In this document: positions 1 through 9,084 of the stretch, in pieces
Layout: each line of letters opens with the position of its first letter
How positions within the stretch are numbered: position 1 is the stretch's first letter
NCBI RefSeq assembly: GCF_900112985.1
Contig: NZ_FONS01000014.1
Location: 37,829-101,828 of the forward strand
Length of the DNA stretch: 64,000 nucleotides
Direction of reading: 5' to 3'
Source: Pedobacter antarcticus
Lineage (GTDB): Bacteria > Bacteroidota > Bacteroidia > Sphingobacteriales > Sphingobacteriaceae
Translations under genes and position numbers: made by a program
The notes under the pieces: model-generated
The model's input: only the letters and a program-made list of their open reading frames with translations
What the model was told of the DNA's origin: nothing
The model's database searches: none

Positions 1-2
1 AG

Positions 3-599
3 TCAAAAAAACTAGTAGTTCACCAGCCTGTAAATACCCCTTATGAAAATCCACGACATTTTTGGTCAGAAAAATCTAAGAGCTGTTATATATGGGGGGA
101 AAAACGCGGAATAGGTTCACCTTGGATTGGCTTTGTTGGTTATGAAATCAACTATCAGGGCTTCCTGAGAGTGAGGAAGAGTTCCTTATTAAAAGAGATG
201 AAAAAGCAGTTTAAGGTAGTCGGAGACCTTAAGCTCATTTTAAAGGATCCCCATTGTAGAAGTAGTGAAAAAACAATTTACGAGTCAGTAGCAAACCGTT
301 TGATTGGTATGTCAGTGGGCCGTGTAAACCTTTGGAATTGCCAAAAAATAAAAAATGAGATGTGCTGGGCAAGTGGTTATCGCTTACTGACGGATAATAA
401 GTATTCAAGGATACAGCTAAAGCGCCTAGATTCAAGCAGAAATCGGCTTTTACTAAAATTACGAAATAAGATTAATAAAATCCAGGAGAGTGAATCTGTT
501 GAAGAAAGTGATAAAGATGAAAAAGCTAAGACAAAAGAACAGATTTACTATGGCTATCCTTTCAGTTATTATTATCAAACGTTAAAGAATGAGCTTTAG
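3..599 (+). CDS. Reverse transcriptase, C-terminal part (5' end lies outside the window)
   Basis: The reading frame is open from base 3 to the TAG at 597-599, so this is the tail of a longer gene that begins upstream of the window. The first readable residues include FVGYEI followed by a basic RVRKSSL segment. That is the pattern of the palm/thumb boundary in bacterial reverse transcriptases (retron, DRT and other UG-type enzymes). The remaining ~140 residues are basic and end in an acidic, Lys-rich tail, consistent with a thumb or C-terminal extension. The catalytic YxDD motif would be upstream and cannot be checked. A GTG at 171 could be taken as a start, but the upstream homology argues against it. 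It lies next to restriction and abortive-infection genes, so a defence-associated RT is the likeliest class; a group II intron maturase is less likely. Confidence 0.55.
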   Translation, partial: SKKLVVHQPVNTPYENPRHFWSEKSKSCYIWGEKRGIGSPWIGFVGYEINYQGFLRVRKSSLLKEMKKQFKVVGDLKLILKDPHCRSSEKTIYESVANRLIGMSVGRVNLWNCQKIKNEMCWASGYRLLTDNKYSRIQLKRLDSSRNRLLLKLRNKINKIQESESVEESDKDEKAKTKEQIYYGYPFSYYYQTLKNEL

Positions 600-612
600 A
601 ATAAGTGATCGT

Positions 613-2082
613 TTATTCCCAGTCGTGCAGCCTTTTAAGTTCATATACGTTAATATTCTTATTATTCGATACAGCATTTTTTAACTGCGTTTCTATTAGA
701 CTTTTCAACTGATTAAGCCCTTGATGGCGCAATAAGTGATCACTTACTTTACAGTTATATACTGATGTTACCATCCACCGGTACTTTTTTTCACCTTCTT
801 CGTCCGATAGCAAAATAATATCTTTGCTTTTCAGTTGCGTATACCGGTCATCGATACTGTATAATGCAGACCATAAGTTATGCTTATCCTCGTCAACTCC
901 AAATAAAGTGCTAAATTCAATCTGCAGATCTTCATGAACCCTACCCAGTTTGATTTCCTCAAACTTGTCAGGAAAATATTTCACACGTTTAAAGTCTTTT
1001 AACAGAATCTCCTCACCATTTATGTCAACCACATCAAGCAGTCTCGCGTACGGACCGAATTTCCCCTGGTATTCTAAAAAGATGTGAGGCATCTCATATT
1101 CGAAATCTCCTTTTGAATCAACTAACACTATATCATTGTATTTTACAAGCCCTTCCATTTTGATTTTCACCTGTTGATGCCTGGGAAGTAACTCCCAATT
1201 ACTCCTGATCATCATTTGCTGTTCGTGGCGTCTTATACTTAGCTCATCATCATAGTCATCTTTGGAAATGAAGTCGTGTAAGCTCACATAGTCATATTCT
1301 TTTTTCTCTAGATCTATGTAACCAAAGTATTCATGTACGTGACACCAAATCCCAAGAGGATGATATTCAAAGGCGGTGGTTCGCTGCCATTTCGGCATAA
1401 CTGCGAAGTCAGGGTCGAGATCTGCAAAAGGGTAACAATCATCATTTAAATCCCTTAATAATACATCTTGATAAAAAACAGCACTACTGCCTAGCAGACT
1501 AATAAGTTTATTTTTTACAGCTATTCTAGATCGCAGTTCATTGGTTTTTGACTGGCGTTTAGTGACTAGTGAAAATCCAAAAAACGTAAACAAGATCCGG
1601 TCATTCTTAGGTAATAGGAGCAAATCTTCTAGTTCTGCCTTGCCCCATAGATAGAATTCCATGACACCGACAAGTTGCAACTCGTGTCGGAATGAGTCGT
1701 AGGTTTTCTTTGAGATGTTAGCTGCTGCAGCTAGAATATAGCCGTAAGGCGGTTCATTTGGATCCACCCCCCCTTTGACAATGCTTTTAACCTTTGAAGA
1801 TCCCATTTCCTTCTCACGTTTGCATTGAACCATCCATAAGCGACCATTCATGGGAGAAAAGGACTCCACAATTTCTTCGTCACCATCTTGCGGGGAATAA
1901 CTTTGTTTTTCATAGGCACGAATATCATATCCATCATCTGCGCCACCTCGTCCGGTAGCCTCAATGCTTTGCCAGTCTTTATAATCATAAATTAATTGAC
2001 GTACTAAATCTTCGAAACGATGGGGCTCAAGGTCTTCAAAATGAATTTGCCCGAGCGAACGGGTTATAGTGGGTTTCTGCAT
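613..2082 (-). CDS. Mrr-like restriction endonuclease (type IV-like), 489 aa
   Basis: The N-terminal ~150 residues match the Mrr_cat/PD-(D/E)XK fold. A helical start (FEDLVRQL) is followed by GRGGADDGYD, with the metal-binding Asp near residue 47, and by WMVQCKR near residue 87, where QxK replaces ExK as is common in Mrr. A PYGYILAAA strand-helix follows. The C-terminal ~300 residues are not a domain I recognise and may be a modified-DNA sensor or effector part. Family members cleave modified foreign DNA. The ATG at 2080-2082 fits the start of the homology. It runs convergent with the reverse transcriptase fragment, 13 bp between stops, and belongs to the defence island. Confidence 0.7.
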   Translation of the reverse strand: MQKPTITRSLGQIHFEDLEPHRFEDLVRQLIYDYKDWQSIEATGRGGADDGYDIRAYEKQSYSPQDGDEEIVESFSPMNGRLWMVQCKREKEMGSSKVKSIVKGGVDPNEPPYGYILAAAANISKKTYDSFRHELQLVGVMEFYLWGKAELEDLLLLPKNDRILFTFFGFSLVTKRQSKTNELRSRIAVKNKLISLLGSSAVFYQDVLLRDLNDDCYPFADLDPDFAVMPKWQRTTAFEYHPLGIWCHVHEYFGYIDLEKKEYDYVSLHDFISKDDYDDELSIRRHEQQMMIRSNWELLPRHQQVKIKMEGLVKYNDIVLVDSKGDFEYEMPHIFLEYQGKFGPYARLLDVVDINGEEILLKDFKRVKYFPDKFEEIKLGRVHEDLQIEFSTLFGVDEDKHNLWSALYSIDDRYTQLKSKDIILLSDEEGEKKYRWMVTSVYNCKVSDHLLRHQGLNQLKSLIETQLKNAVSNNKNINVYELKRLHDWE

Positions 2083-2488
2083 ACTTCAAACTGCTGTTAC
2101 GCATGTTAAAAATAAACATATTCGTAGCAACTATATACGATCAGATCAATCGATTTTTATAGGTCTTGATGACACATCTCCTATCAACTTCCTCCTTGGT
2201 AATATTTCCTGTCTAAAATCAATCAAATTCCTAGTTCGGTGTTATCCTATATTACTGATTGCCTACCCTTTCTGCTAGATATCAAATGCTTAAAAATGCT
2301 TGTTTATAGATACATTGTCTGTTATTCTATAAAACAGCAAAAAAAGGTAAAATTTCTTGCCTGTAAATACTAGGAAATTCACGTTTAGAGTTGTTCATCT
2401 TGCAGCTGCCTTACGACTCAACTTCTCCCGGAGTAACTGTCTTCAAAAAACGAACATAACGAACTTTTAAACAGTTCTAGATCTTAAT
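2083..2488. other. Intergenic region, no gene seen
   Basis: This AT-rich stretch lies upstream of the Mrr-like gene and downstream of the membrane-protein gene. The only open frame (2069-2278, plus strand) has no family features and overlaps the Mrr start, so I do not call it. I see no strong hairpin or repeat apart from a short AAATGCTT doubling at about 2284-2300. Confidence 0.5.
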
Positions 2489-3007
2489 TTATTCCTCAAT
2501 GTTTTCCTTCGATTTATCTAAGCTTAAAACTAAAAATAGAACAAATAAGGTTCTGAAAACAGTTGAAAAGATTAATAAGGCACTATAAATATTGGAATAT
2601 AGAACTATCGATGGAGATAAATTGCCCAGCATTATCCATACAATATATAATCCGATGAATACAACAGATAATTCAATAATTGCATCTTTAAATACTTTGA
2701 TAATTTTTGCATAGTTATCAGTTGAAAATAAGAGCTGCATCGGATTATCAGCTTCCCTAAGTGGCTTATAGGCAATATTAGACTTAAATGCAACTATTAT
2801 TGTTAGCGCCGCCAAGATAAAACCCGCTAAAGAAACGCATGTTCCAATCAGACTTGACAAAACACTTAACTGTTCATCTACTCTGTATTTTAATGTGAAG
2901 ATTACCGGACATAAAAAATTAATCAATAGTAAACAACATACTAAAAAGGTATCAACCGAAATAGGATGCCTGAGGTACAAATCAATGAAGCTAAACTTTT
3001 TTTCCAT
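2489..3007 (-). CDS. Small multi-pass membrane protein of a two-gene cassette, 172 aa
   Basis: The protein has four strongly hydrophobic stretches (about residues 18-40, 50-72, 108-130 and 138-160), separated by a short soluble loop around residues 73-105. I do not recognise a family. Its ATG (3005-3007) shares a base with the stop of the upstream 311-aa gene (TAATG), so the two are almost certainly translationally coupled and made together. The setting between an Mrr-like nuclease and an AbiC-type gene suggests a role as the membrane effector of a defence cassette; this is inference only. Confidence 0.6.
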   Translation of the reverse strand: MEKKFSFIDLYLRHPISVDTFLVCCLLLINFLCPVIFTLKYRVDEQLSVLSSLIGTCVSLAGFILAALTIIVAFKSNIAYKPLREADNPMQLLFSTDNYAKIIKVFKDAIIELSVVFIGLYIVWIMLGNLSPSIVLYSNIYSALLIFSTVFRTLFVLFLVLSLDKSKENIEE

Positions 3008-3942
3008 TATATATTTTTACGGATTATTTCAGCCTGCATTTTCTCTAGAATATCTGCAGAAATAATGGTTCTATATCTTGGTTGTTTTTGGACTTTTATA
3101 TTACTCTTCACTTTATCCACTAATAAATCAAATATTTCAAGTCGATTATTCTTGTTTTCGTCCTCAGCTTTAACGCTTAAAGTATTGAATAGCTCTGAAT
3201 TCTCTGGTTTTTTAATTAGGTTTCTAATTGTATTGAATATAGATTGATTAACTTTTTTTGTTTCTTTTTTCTTCTGATAATCAAATTTTAAATCTAGGAG
3301 TGCATATTCACTCTCGAATTGGTCTAAAGATGCTTTCGCTGCCGTGTAAATTCCTGTATCAACATCTTTTATTCTCTCAATATTGTCCTTATGAATCTTG
3401 ACAATAAATTCACTGGTTCTATTTATTCTGCTTATATATTGAGAAAGTTCATCTTTAACTAAAGGTGAATATCCAAGCGAATCAACAGCTTTCTTATGCA
3501 ATCCAATATTTTGAATATACAAAACAAAATCATTAATTTTTGCCCCAAATTGATTGTATTCTAATGCCAGTTTTTTATCTTTTTTTGAGTAATCAATAAT
3601 AAAGTGTGTGGTCTCAAGCAACCCTTCCTCTGCTAATGCCTCAATACCTCTGGATTCATCAGTTTTCGTATTCATTATCTCAGGTAGAATATCGGTTCTA
3701 ACACACCTAAGTTTCCCTGATATTTGTTTTATTTGGGGATGAAATTTTACATCTTGGATAAAAATAGATTTTTCCCCAAAACGTTGATATCTAATTCTGG
3801 CTTTTGTTTTTGCTAGTATAACAATAATTTCAAAAAGCGCCCTGAATTTGTCGCCGTCAGTAGGTTTAAAATCTTTTTCAAATTTAAACCTGAGATTGTA
3901 GTAATGAATTGTTTTTTCTATTAAGATGACCTTGTTACTCAT
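3007..3942 (-). CDS. Unrecognised soluble protein of a two-gene cassette, 311 aa
   Basis: This is a charged, predicted cytoplasmic alpha/beta protein with no signal peptide or membrane segment. The middle part (about residues 105-150) reads as strand-helix, TTHFIIDYS then LALEYNQFGAKINDF. The C-terminal ~100 residues are Lys-rich and helical and end just before the start of the downstream membrane protein (TAATG overlap). I cannot name a family. Kiwa (KwaA membrane protein plus KwaB) has the same general architecture, but no diagnostic motif lets me claim it. The ATG at 3940-3942 gives full length. Confidence 0.6.
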   Translation of the reverse strand: MSNKVILIEKTIHYYNLRFKFEKDFKPTDGDKFRALFEIIVILAKTKARIRYQRFGEKSIFIQDVKFHPQIKQISGKLRCVRTDILPEIMNTKTDESRGIEALAEEGLLETTHFIIDYSKKDKKLALEYNQFGAKINDFVLYIQNIGLHKKAVDSLGYSPLVKDELSQYISRINRTSEFIVKIHKDNIERIKDVDTGIYTAAKASLDQFESEYALLDLKFDYQKKKETKKVNQSIFNTIRNLIKKPENSELFNTLSVKAEDENKNNRLEIFDLLVDKVKSNIKVQKQPRYRTIISADILEKMQAEIIRKNI

Positions 3943-4151
3943 TATTAGAGGTTAATTTTTAACTCAAATATAATGTAAACAACTCCAGATGATGAAAAAA
4001 CTTGTCAAGCTTAATGGTTAGACTGGTACTAAGTCTTGTAAAAAGCACAGCGCACAGCCAACTCTCCTTAAAACCGGGCAGTCATTCTTTTCTTACACAC
4101 TAACATCGTATCGTGATTAAACTTATCTTAACCACTGAAATACTAAAATGA

Positions 4152-5354
4152 ATGCAAACCATGAACAAATTTTTGATTAAATGTTCTTTTTTTGTGATCA
4201 GCCTAGGCGCCGCTATTTCAGGATATTTCTTCTATGCGCTCTCCGGACCTTTTGAGGTCAACGGCAATGGCGAATGGAGGATGGATGTCACTGGGCAGGT
4301 CGGCGACTTTATCGGTGGGATCGTCGGAACCCTTTTTGCATTATCTGGGACACTTTTGATCTATCTCTCCTTCAGGGAACAGACCAATCAAAATAAGCGC
4401 GAGGCATTTGAAGCGGCCTTTTTCGAGATGCTTAGACTTCATAGGGAAAACGTCCAGGAAATGAGGCTTTCGAAGGAAGTCGACGGCCATATTGAGCTTG
4501 CTGAAAACCGTAAGGTATTCCGGCTGATATATGCTGAATTTGTGGAGTGTTACCGAGAGGTAAAAAAGTTTTTCCGAAAAACCGATGATTACATTCTTCC
4601 CAAGTACAAGCTTGAACTCGATGGTATCGCCAGACGCATTAACAACAAGATAGATGTTAAGGAAATGGCTATGATCGATACTGCTTATTGCATTGTTTTC
4701 TTTGGTATGGGCAATGAGGGCGAACAGGTTTTAACACACAAGTTCAGAAATAAGTATGATGGCATGCACTTTCGTAATCTGTTAGCTTACATTAAGCTGA
4801 AGCCAAAGCAGACTGATGAATTAAGGTATAAAAACTTCCTCTACTTCAAAGGCTTGCCGGTCACCCAGCAGCGCGCAAAGATCCGTGAACTTTATGATTT
4901 TAAGCGTAAGGCGGTTATTAAAAACCCCACGCTGTCAGGTGCTGAGCTGAACTATTTGGTACGAAACGATTATATGAAATATTATGGAGGTCACCAGCAT
5001 CGCCTTGGGCATTATTTCAGGCATTTGTTTCAGACTTATAAATACCTGCACTACCACCCCAACCTGAACGCGAAGGAAAAATATTTCTACGGCAAGACAC
5101 TTCGTGCACAACTTTCAACTTATGAGCAGGCGCTTTTATTCATTAATAGCATTTCCACACTGGGAATGAAATGGGAGCTTTTGGCGGAATATAAGGAGGA
5201 AAGTGGCATGAACCCAGATAAGATTGCCAAATTTCGAAGAAAAAACCATTTGATCACTGAATACAACTTGATCAAGAACCTTCCAGGCGAAAGCTCATTC
5301 GGTTTTAGATACAGTACATATTATCCATCCATTAAGTATGAATCAGGGGAATAG
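4152..5354 (+). CDS. Putative phage abortive infection protein (putAbiC-like), 400 aa
   Basis: Two N-terminal membrane helices (about residues 10-28 and 50-72) flank an extracytoplasmic loop containing DVTGQVGDFIGGIVGTLFAL. They are followed by FREQTNQNKREAFEAAFFEMLRLH and a long helical cytoplasmic region rich in Arg, Tyr and His. This order is that of the putative phage abortive infection family (putAbiC, PF16872). Such proteins are thought to stop growth or kill the cell on infection; the mechanism is not established. Two in-frame ATGs (4152 and 4161) are possible starts. A short hairpin follows the stop. Confidence 0.7.
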   Translation: MQTMNKFLIKCSFFVISLGAAISGYFFYALSGPFEVNGNGEWRMDVTGQVGDFIGGIVGTLFALSGTLLIYLSFREQTNQNKREAFEAAFFEMLRLHRENVQEMRLSKEVDGHIELAENRKVFRLIYAEFVECYREVKKFFRKTDDYILPKYKLELDGIARRINNKIDVKEMAMIDTAYCIVFFGMGNEGEQVLTHKFRNKYDGMHFRNLLAYIKLKPKQTDELRYKNFLYFKGLPVTQQRAKIRELYDFKRKAVIKNPTLSGAELNYLVRNDYMKYYGGHQHRLGHYFRHLFQTYKYLHYHPNLNAKEKYFYGKTLRAQLSTYEQALLFINSISTLGMKWELLAEYKEESGMNPDKIAKFRRKNHLITEYNLIKNLPGESSFGFRYSTYYPSIKYESGE

Positions 5355-5374
5355 ATCCCTTCCGCATAGGGATC
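5354..5374 (+). terminator. Short stem-loop after the AbiC-type gene
   Basis: GATCCCT (5354-5360) pairs with AGGGATC (5368-5374) around a 7-nt loop, directly at the stop codon. The downstream bases are A-rich rather than T-rich, so it is a weak terminator candidate. Confidence 0.3.
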
Positions 5375-5565
5375 AAAAGAAAATATTTGTCTCAAGAAAG
5401 GAAGCTTTGTGCCCAGGAAGTTTTTATACTAAAAGGTTAATAGACTGCCATGACTAAAATAGATCGGTAAAGAGCACGCATAAAATAAGTAAATAAAATA
5501 TCCGGAGATAGGACATTTACACTGTATAAAAACAATTCTTACTTTAGGCAACTATAATAGTATAA

Positions 5566-8500
5566 ATGGGATTATTTCAGCAATCAGTTTTAAAAAAATA
5601 CATTCGGGACCTAAATGTAAATGTTGTCAGCAATGCATTTGAAATCTTCACAAGCATTTTTAATGATCCAATTAAACAAAGGAACATTTTGAATTCCAAG
5701 GAGGAACAATATCAGGAGGGATTTTTACGAGAATTATTTGTTGATGTTTTAGGATATGTTTTAAACCCTAATCCCAACTTTAACTTAATAACAGAGAAGA
5801 AAAACGAAAACAATAGCAAAAAAGCAGACGGTGCAATCTTAGATGGCCTTAAGGTCTTAGCGGTCATTGAATTAAAGAGCACTAAGACGATTGACTTAAG
5901 TACTGTTGAGGCTCAAGCTTTCGGTTATAAAAATAATCAACAAGGATGCAGATATGTAATAACGTCCAATTTTCAGAAGATTAGATTCTATATAGAAAAC
6001 ACAATCAATTTTGAAGAATTCAATCTGTTCAATTTATCTTATGATAAATTCCAAATGCTCTGGGTTTGTTTAAGTAAGGATTCTTTGACGAACGACATTC
6101 CCTACCAAATGCGACTATTATCAAATAGCGCGGAGGAGAATATCACAAGAAAATTGTATTCTGATTATTCAAATTTCCGTATCAACCTATTCTCGGATAT
6201 TCAAGCGAAAAACGGATCTGTCGATAAACTATTAATATTTAGAAAAACCCAAAAATTACTGGATAGATTTCTATTTCTTTTCTTTGCCGAGGATAAAGGC
6301 TTGGTTTCACCAAACTGGACGCGGAAGATCTTAAATGATTGGACAGACTTAAAGGATAAATTTGATAACTATGTCCCCCTATATGACCGTTTTCGAAAGA
6401 ATTTTGAGTACCTAAATTCGGGCTTTAAAAGCAAGGACATAGATATATTTGCTTATAATGGAGGATTATTTGCTCCAGACCCCTTATTAGATTCCTTAGT
6501 AATTGATGATCAAATCTTGTATAATGGCTCAATTAAATTGAGCAATTACGACTTTGATACTGAAGTTGATGTAAATATTCTTGGACACATCTTCGAACAT
6601 TCATTAAATGAGCTAGAGCATATTCAAGACGAGGACACAAGCCTTCATCTTGAAAATATATCTAAACGTAAAAAAGATGGTGTCTTCTATACGCCTAAAT
6701 ACATTACAAAATATATCGTAGAAAATACTTTAGGTGCTATATGCAATACTGAAAAAGAAAGAATTGGTATATCCGATGAAGACTTTCAGTTCATTCCATC
6801 AAAAGCCAGTAAAACACTCACGAAAAAAAGAGAATTTCAGAACAATCAACTAAACCAATATAGAGAGTGGCTACTTAAGTTAAAAATACTTGATCCATCT
6901 TGCGGTTCAGGTGCGTTTTTGACGCAGGCGCTTGATTTCTTAACGTTTGAGCATCGTAAGATCGATGAATTAAGAGCATCGTTGTTAGGTGGTAGCATTG
7001 TTTTATCAGACATTGAGAACACAATATTAGAAAGGAATATTTACGGAGTTGATATTAATGATGAAGCCACTGAAATCGCTAGATTATCATTATGGCTTAG
7101 AACGGCAAGAAGAGGGCGTAAGCTAAATAACCTTAATAACAATATCAAAACTGGAAATTCATTAATCAACGATCCATTAGTAGCGAATGAGAAAGCATTT
7201 ATCTGGCAAGATGAATTTAAGGAGGTATTCGAACAAGGCGGCTTTGATATTATTATTGGTAATCCTCCATACGGGGCTCAGGTACGTGAAATAGAAAAGA
7301 GATATTTTGACATTAACTACACGATTACTCAATACAATTATGATACATACAGTTTTTTCTTCGAGCTGTGTATGAAACATCTTCTTAAGTCAACCGGACT
7401 TTTAGGCTTTATTACACCCAATACTTTTATGGTACTTGAAAATGGCGAGAAATTAAGAAAATATCTATTTATGGAGAATAGGGCTATCACTTTAGTTGAA
7501 ACGCTAGACGCCTTCAGCGACGCTGTTGTGGAAACAATGGTTAGCATTTTCTCTAAGTCACTACCTAATTTAGATGATCAGATAAATATCCTGACCAAAT
7601 CTAAAGCAAATGGAGATCTTCCAATTGAAAGTTATAACCAGAACTTTCTCGCTTTAAAGGACATATTAAATGCAAATAAATTAATTACAAATTATAGAGC
7701 CTCCGCAAATAGCTTTTTATTAAGGAAGAAGATATTTGCGGACAGCGTCCCCTTAGTTTCTATAGCAAAAATCATAACTGGTGTTAAGCCGTATCAAGTC
7801 GGAAAAGGAACACCCAAGCAAACAAGGGACGTTGTTAATCAGAAATCCTTTACAGCATATGAGAAAAAAAGTGAAAAGTGGTTGCCTGTAATTAGAGGCA
7901 CTCAAGTTTTGAGATATAAATTATTGAACAATAATGAATTTATATATTACGGCCCATGGCTAGCTGAACCGAGGACTATTGATATATTTAAAGGTGAAAA
8001 ACTGTTTATTCGAAGGACAGACGACAAACTTCTGGTTGCATACGATGACCAAGATAGTATCAGTATCAATTCCGCGCACGTATTGAAAATTAGAAATACG
8101 GATGAACATGACTATAAAGCTCTTATGGCCTTGTTAAACTCCAAACTAATGAGGTGGGTTTTTCAATTTGAAAATTTCCATATGGTAAATAAGCCGTTGG
8201 CAGAAATCAAAGTAGTATTTCTTGAGAGGCTTCCAATAAGAACAACAAGCAATTCTGAGTTTCTTCACCAACTGGTATCTGATTTATCAAGATGGATGAC
8301 TGAATTGGAGAAAACAGAAAATTCATTCCTGTCTATTCTAAGTAGTAAGTTTGAGGATTCTACCTGGCTTAAAAAGTTTAAGAATTGGACGAAATTGAGT
8401 GAGACAACTTTTCTAAAATATATTGAATCCCAAAAAGTTACTGTATCAAAGCAAGCAGAGTGGCTAGATTTTTTTCGGTCACAAAGGACAACGGCACTAC

Positions 8501-8601
8501 TATTAGAAGAGCGGATTGCCTCAACAGAATCACAAATTGACGATGCGATTTATAAGCTTTATAATCTTAGTGAGGAGGATATTAAAATAATTGAATCCTA
8601 A
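5566..8601 (+). CDS. Type IIG (Eco57I-like) restriction-modification enzyme, 1011 aa
   Basis: This single polypeptide combines nuclease, adenine methyltransferase and target recognition. Residues ~85-110 contain KADGAIL and AVIELKS, a PD-(D/E)XK nuclease core like HsdR N-termini. Motif I of an N6-adenine methyltransferase is DPSCGSGAFL near residue 443, and motif IV is NPPY near residue 566. The C-terminal third (from ~720) holds the TaqI-like target recognition domain with the usual VIRGTQVLRY and LLNSKLMRW segments. The length is normal for type IIG enzymes and the gene looks intact. It would methylate one DNA strand at a specific site and cut nearby when the site is unmethylated. Confidence 0.85.
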   Translation: MGLFQQSVLKKYIRDLNVNVVSNAFEIFTSIFNDPIKQRNILNSKEEQYQEGFLRELFVDVLGYVLNPNPNFNLITEKKNENNSKKADGAILDGLKVLAVIELKSTKTIDLSTVEAQAFGYKNNQQGCRYVITSNFQKIRFYIENTINFEEFNLFNLSYDKFQMLWVCLSKDSLTNDIPYQMRLLSNSAEENITRKLYSDYSNFRINLFSDIQAKNGSVDKLLIFRKTQKLLDRFLFLFFAEDKGLVSPNWTRKILNDWTDLKDKFDNYVPLYDRFRKNFEYLNSGFKSKDIDIFAYNGGLFAPDPLLDSLVIDDQILYNGSIKLSNYDFDTEVDVNILGHIFEHSLNELEHIQDEDTSLHLENISKRKKDGVFYTPKYITKYIVENTLGAICNTEKERIGISDEDFQFIPSKASKTLTKKREFQNNQLNQYREWLLKLKILDPSCGSGAFLTQALDFLTFEHRKIDELRASLLGGSIVLSDIENTILERNIYGVDINDEATEIARLSLWLRTARRGRKLNNLNNNIKTGNSLINDPLVANEKAFIWQDEFKEVFEQGGFDIIIGNPPYGAQVREIEKRYFDINYTITQYNYDTYSFFFELCMKHLLKSTGLLGFITPNTFMVLENGEKLRKYLFMENRAITLVETLDAFSDAVVETMVSIFSKSLPNLDDQINILTKSKANGDLPIESYNQNFLALKDILNANKLITNYRASANSFLLRKKIFADSVPLVSIAKIITGVKPYQVGKGTPKQTRDVVNQKSFTAYEKKSEKWLPVIRGTQVLRYKLLNNNEFIYYGPWLAEPRTIDIFKGEKLFIRRTDDKLLVAYDDQDSISINSAHVLKIRNTDEHDYKALMALLNSKLMRWVFQFENFHMVNKPLAEIKVVFLERLPIRTTSNSEFLHQLVSDLSRWMTELEKTENSFLSILSSKFEDSTWLKKFKNWTKLSETTFLKYIESQKVTVSKQAEWLDFFRSQRTTALLLEERIASTESQIDDAIYKLYNLSEEDIKIIES

Positions 8602-8622
8602 TGGTTAGCAGCATTCGTCTCA

Positions 8623-8730
8623 CAAAACGAAGCTTAAAGTGCTCTCCTATCGAAATTGAGCCGCATGATATCAAAACCATTATAGTATACCGACCTAACT
8701 TGAGCGTATTTTCTTTTAGCTGTAGGTTTA
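8623..8730. repeat. Direct repeat copy A downstream of the type IIG gene
   Basis: This imperfect ~105-bp direct repeat pairs with 8856-8959. Shared blocks are AGCTTAA, GCTCTCC, TTGAGCCGC, ATTATAGTA followed by ACCGACCT, and TTTAGCT. By eye the identity is roughly 70-80% in the central ~75 bp. It lies just after the stop codon of the type IIG gene, in non-coding sequence. Confidence 0.6.
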
Positions 8731-8855
8731 CTCCGGTTATACCAAATATAACAAAAGAAGAAGGCAACTTCCAGATAGATATAGATATCATGATGTGTTT
8801 ATATCTATATACCACATGCTAAATAGTTTTGTCTAAGTAAGAAGAACGACTGTAA

Positions 8856-8959
8856 AAAAACAGAGCTTAAGCGCTCTCCGATCAGAGTTGAGCCGCCTAA
8901 TGGCAATAGCATTATAGTACACCGACCTTAATTATATCTTTAGCTACAAGTAATCCACT
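8856..8959. repeat. Direct repeat copy B, before the resolvase
   Basis: This is the second copy of the repeat at 8623-8730, about 232 bp further on, in the same orientation. The 8602-9084 interval holds no convincing gene; apart from the two repeats it contains an inverted pair of TATAGATAT/ATATCTATA-like segments around 8775-8815. The resolvase gene ends at 9085, so the repeats may mark a recombination boundary of the defence island. Confidence 0.6.
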
Positions 8960-9084
8960 AAAGGAGAGAATGAATTTTGTAAAGGTTTATTTCTGCAGAG
9001 GAAACAAGCTACTATCATAATAGCCAGCTATCCCGGTGGCCATTGGAATTATTTAGTGAACACGTCGTGATTGATATATAAAAA

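Noticed and set aside
2069..2278. A 69-codon plus-strand frame before the Mrr-like gene
   Set aside because: It overlaps the Mrr start, has no recognisable features and lies in AT-rich non-coding DNA.
2489..3942. Kiwa (KwaA/KwaB) defence system
   Set aside because: The gene order and sizes are similar, but I cannot see a KwaB-specific motif, so I left the pair unnamed.
8623..8959. Integron attC sites
   Set aside because: A GTTAG/CTAAC pair occurs around copy A, but copy B lacks it and no integrase or cassette array is seen.
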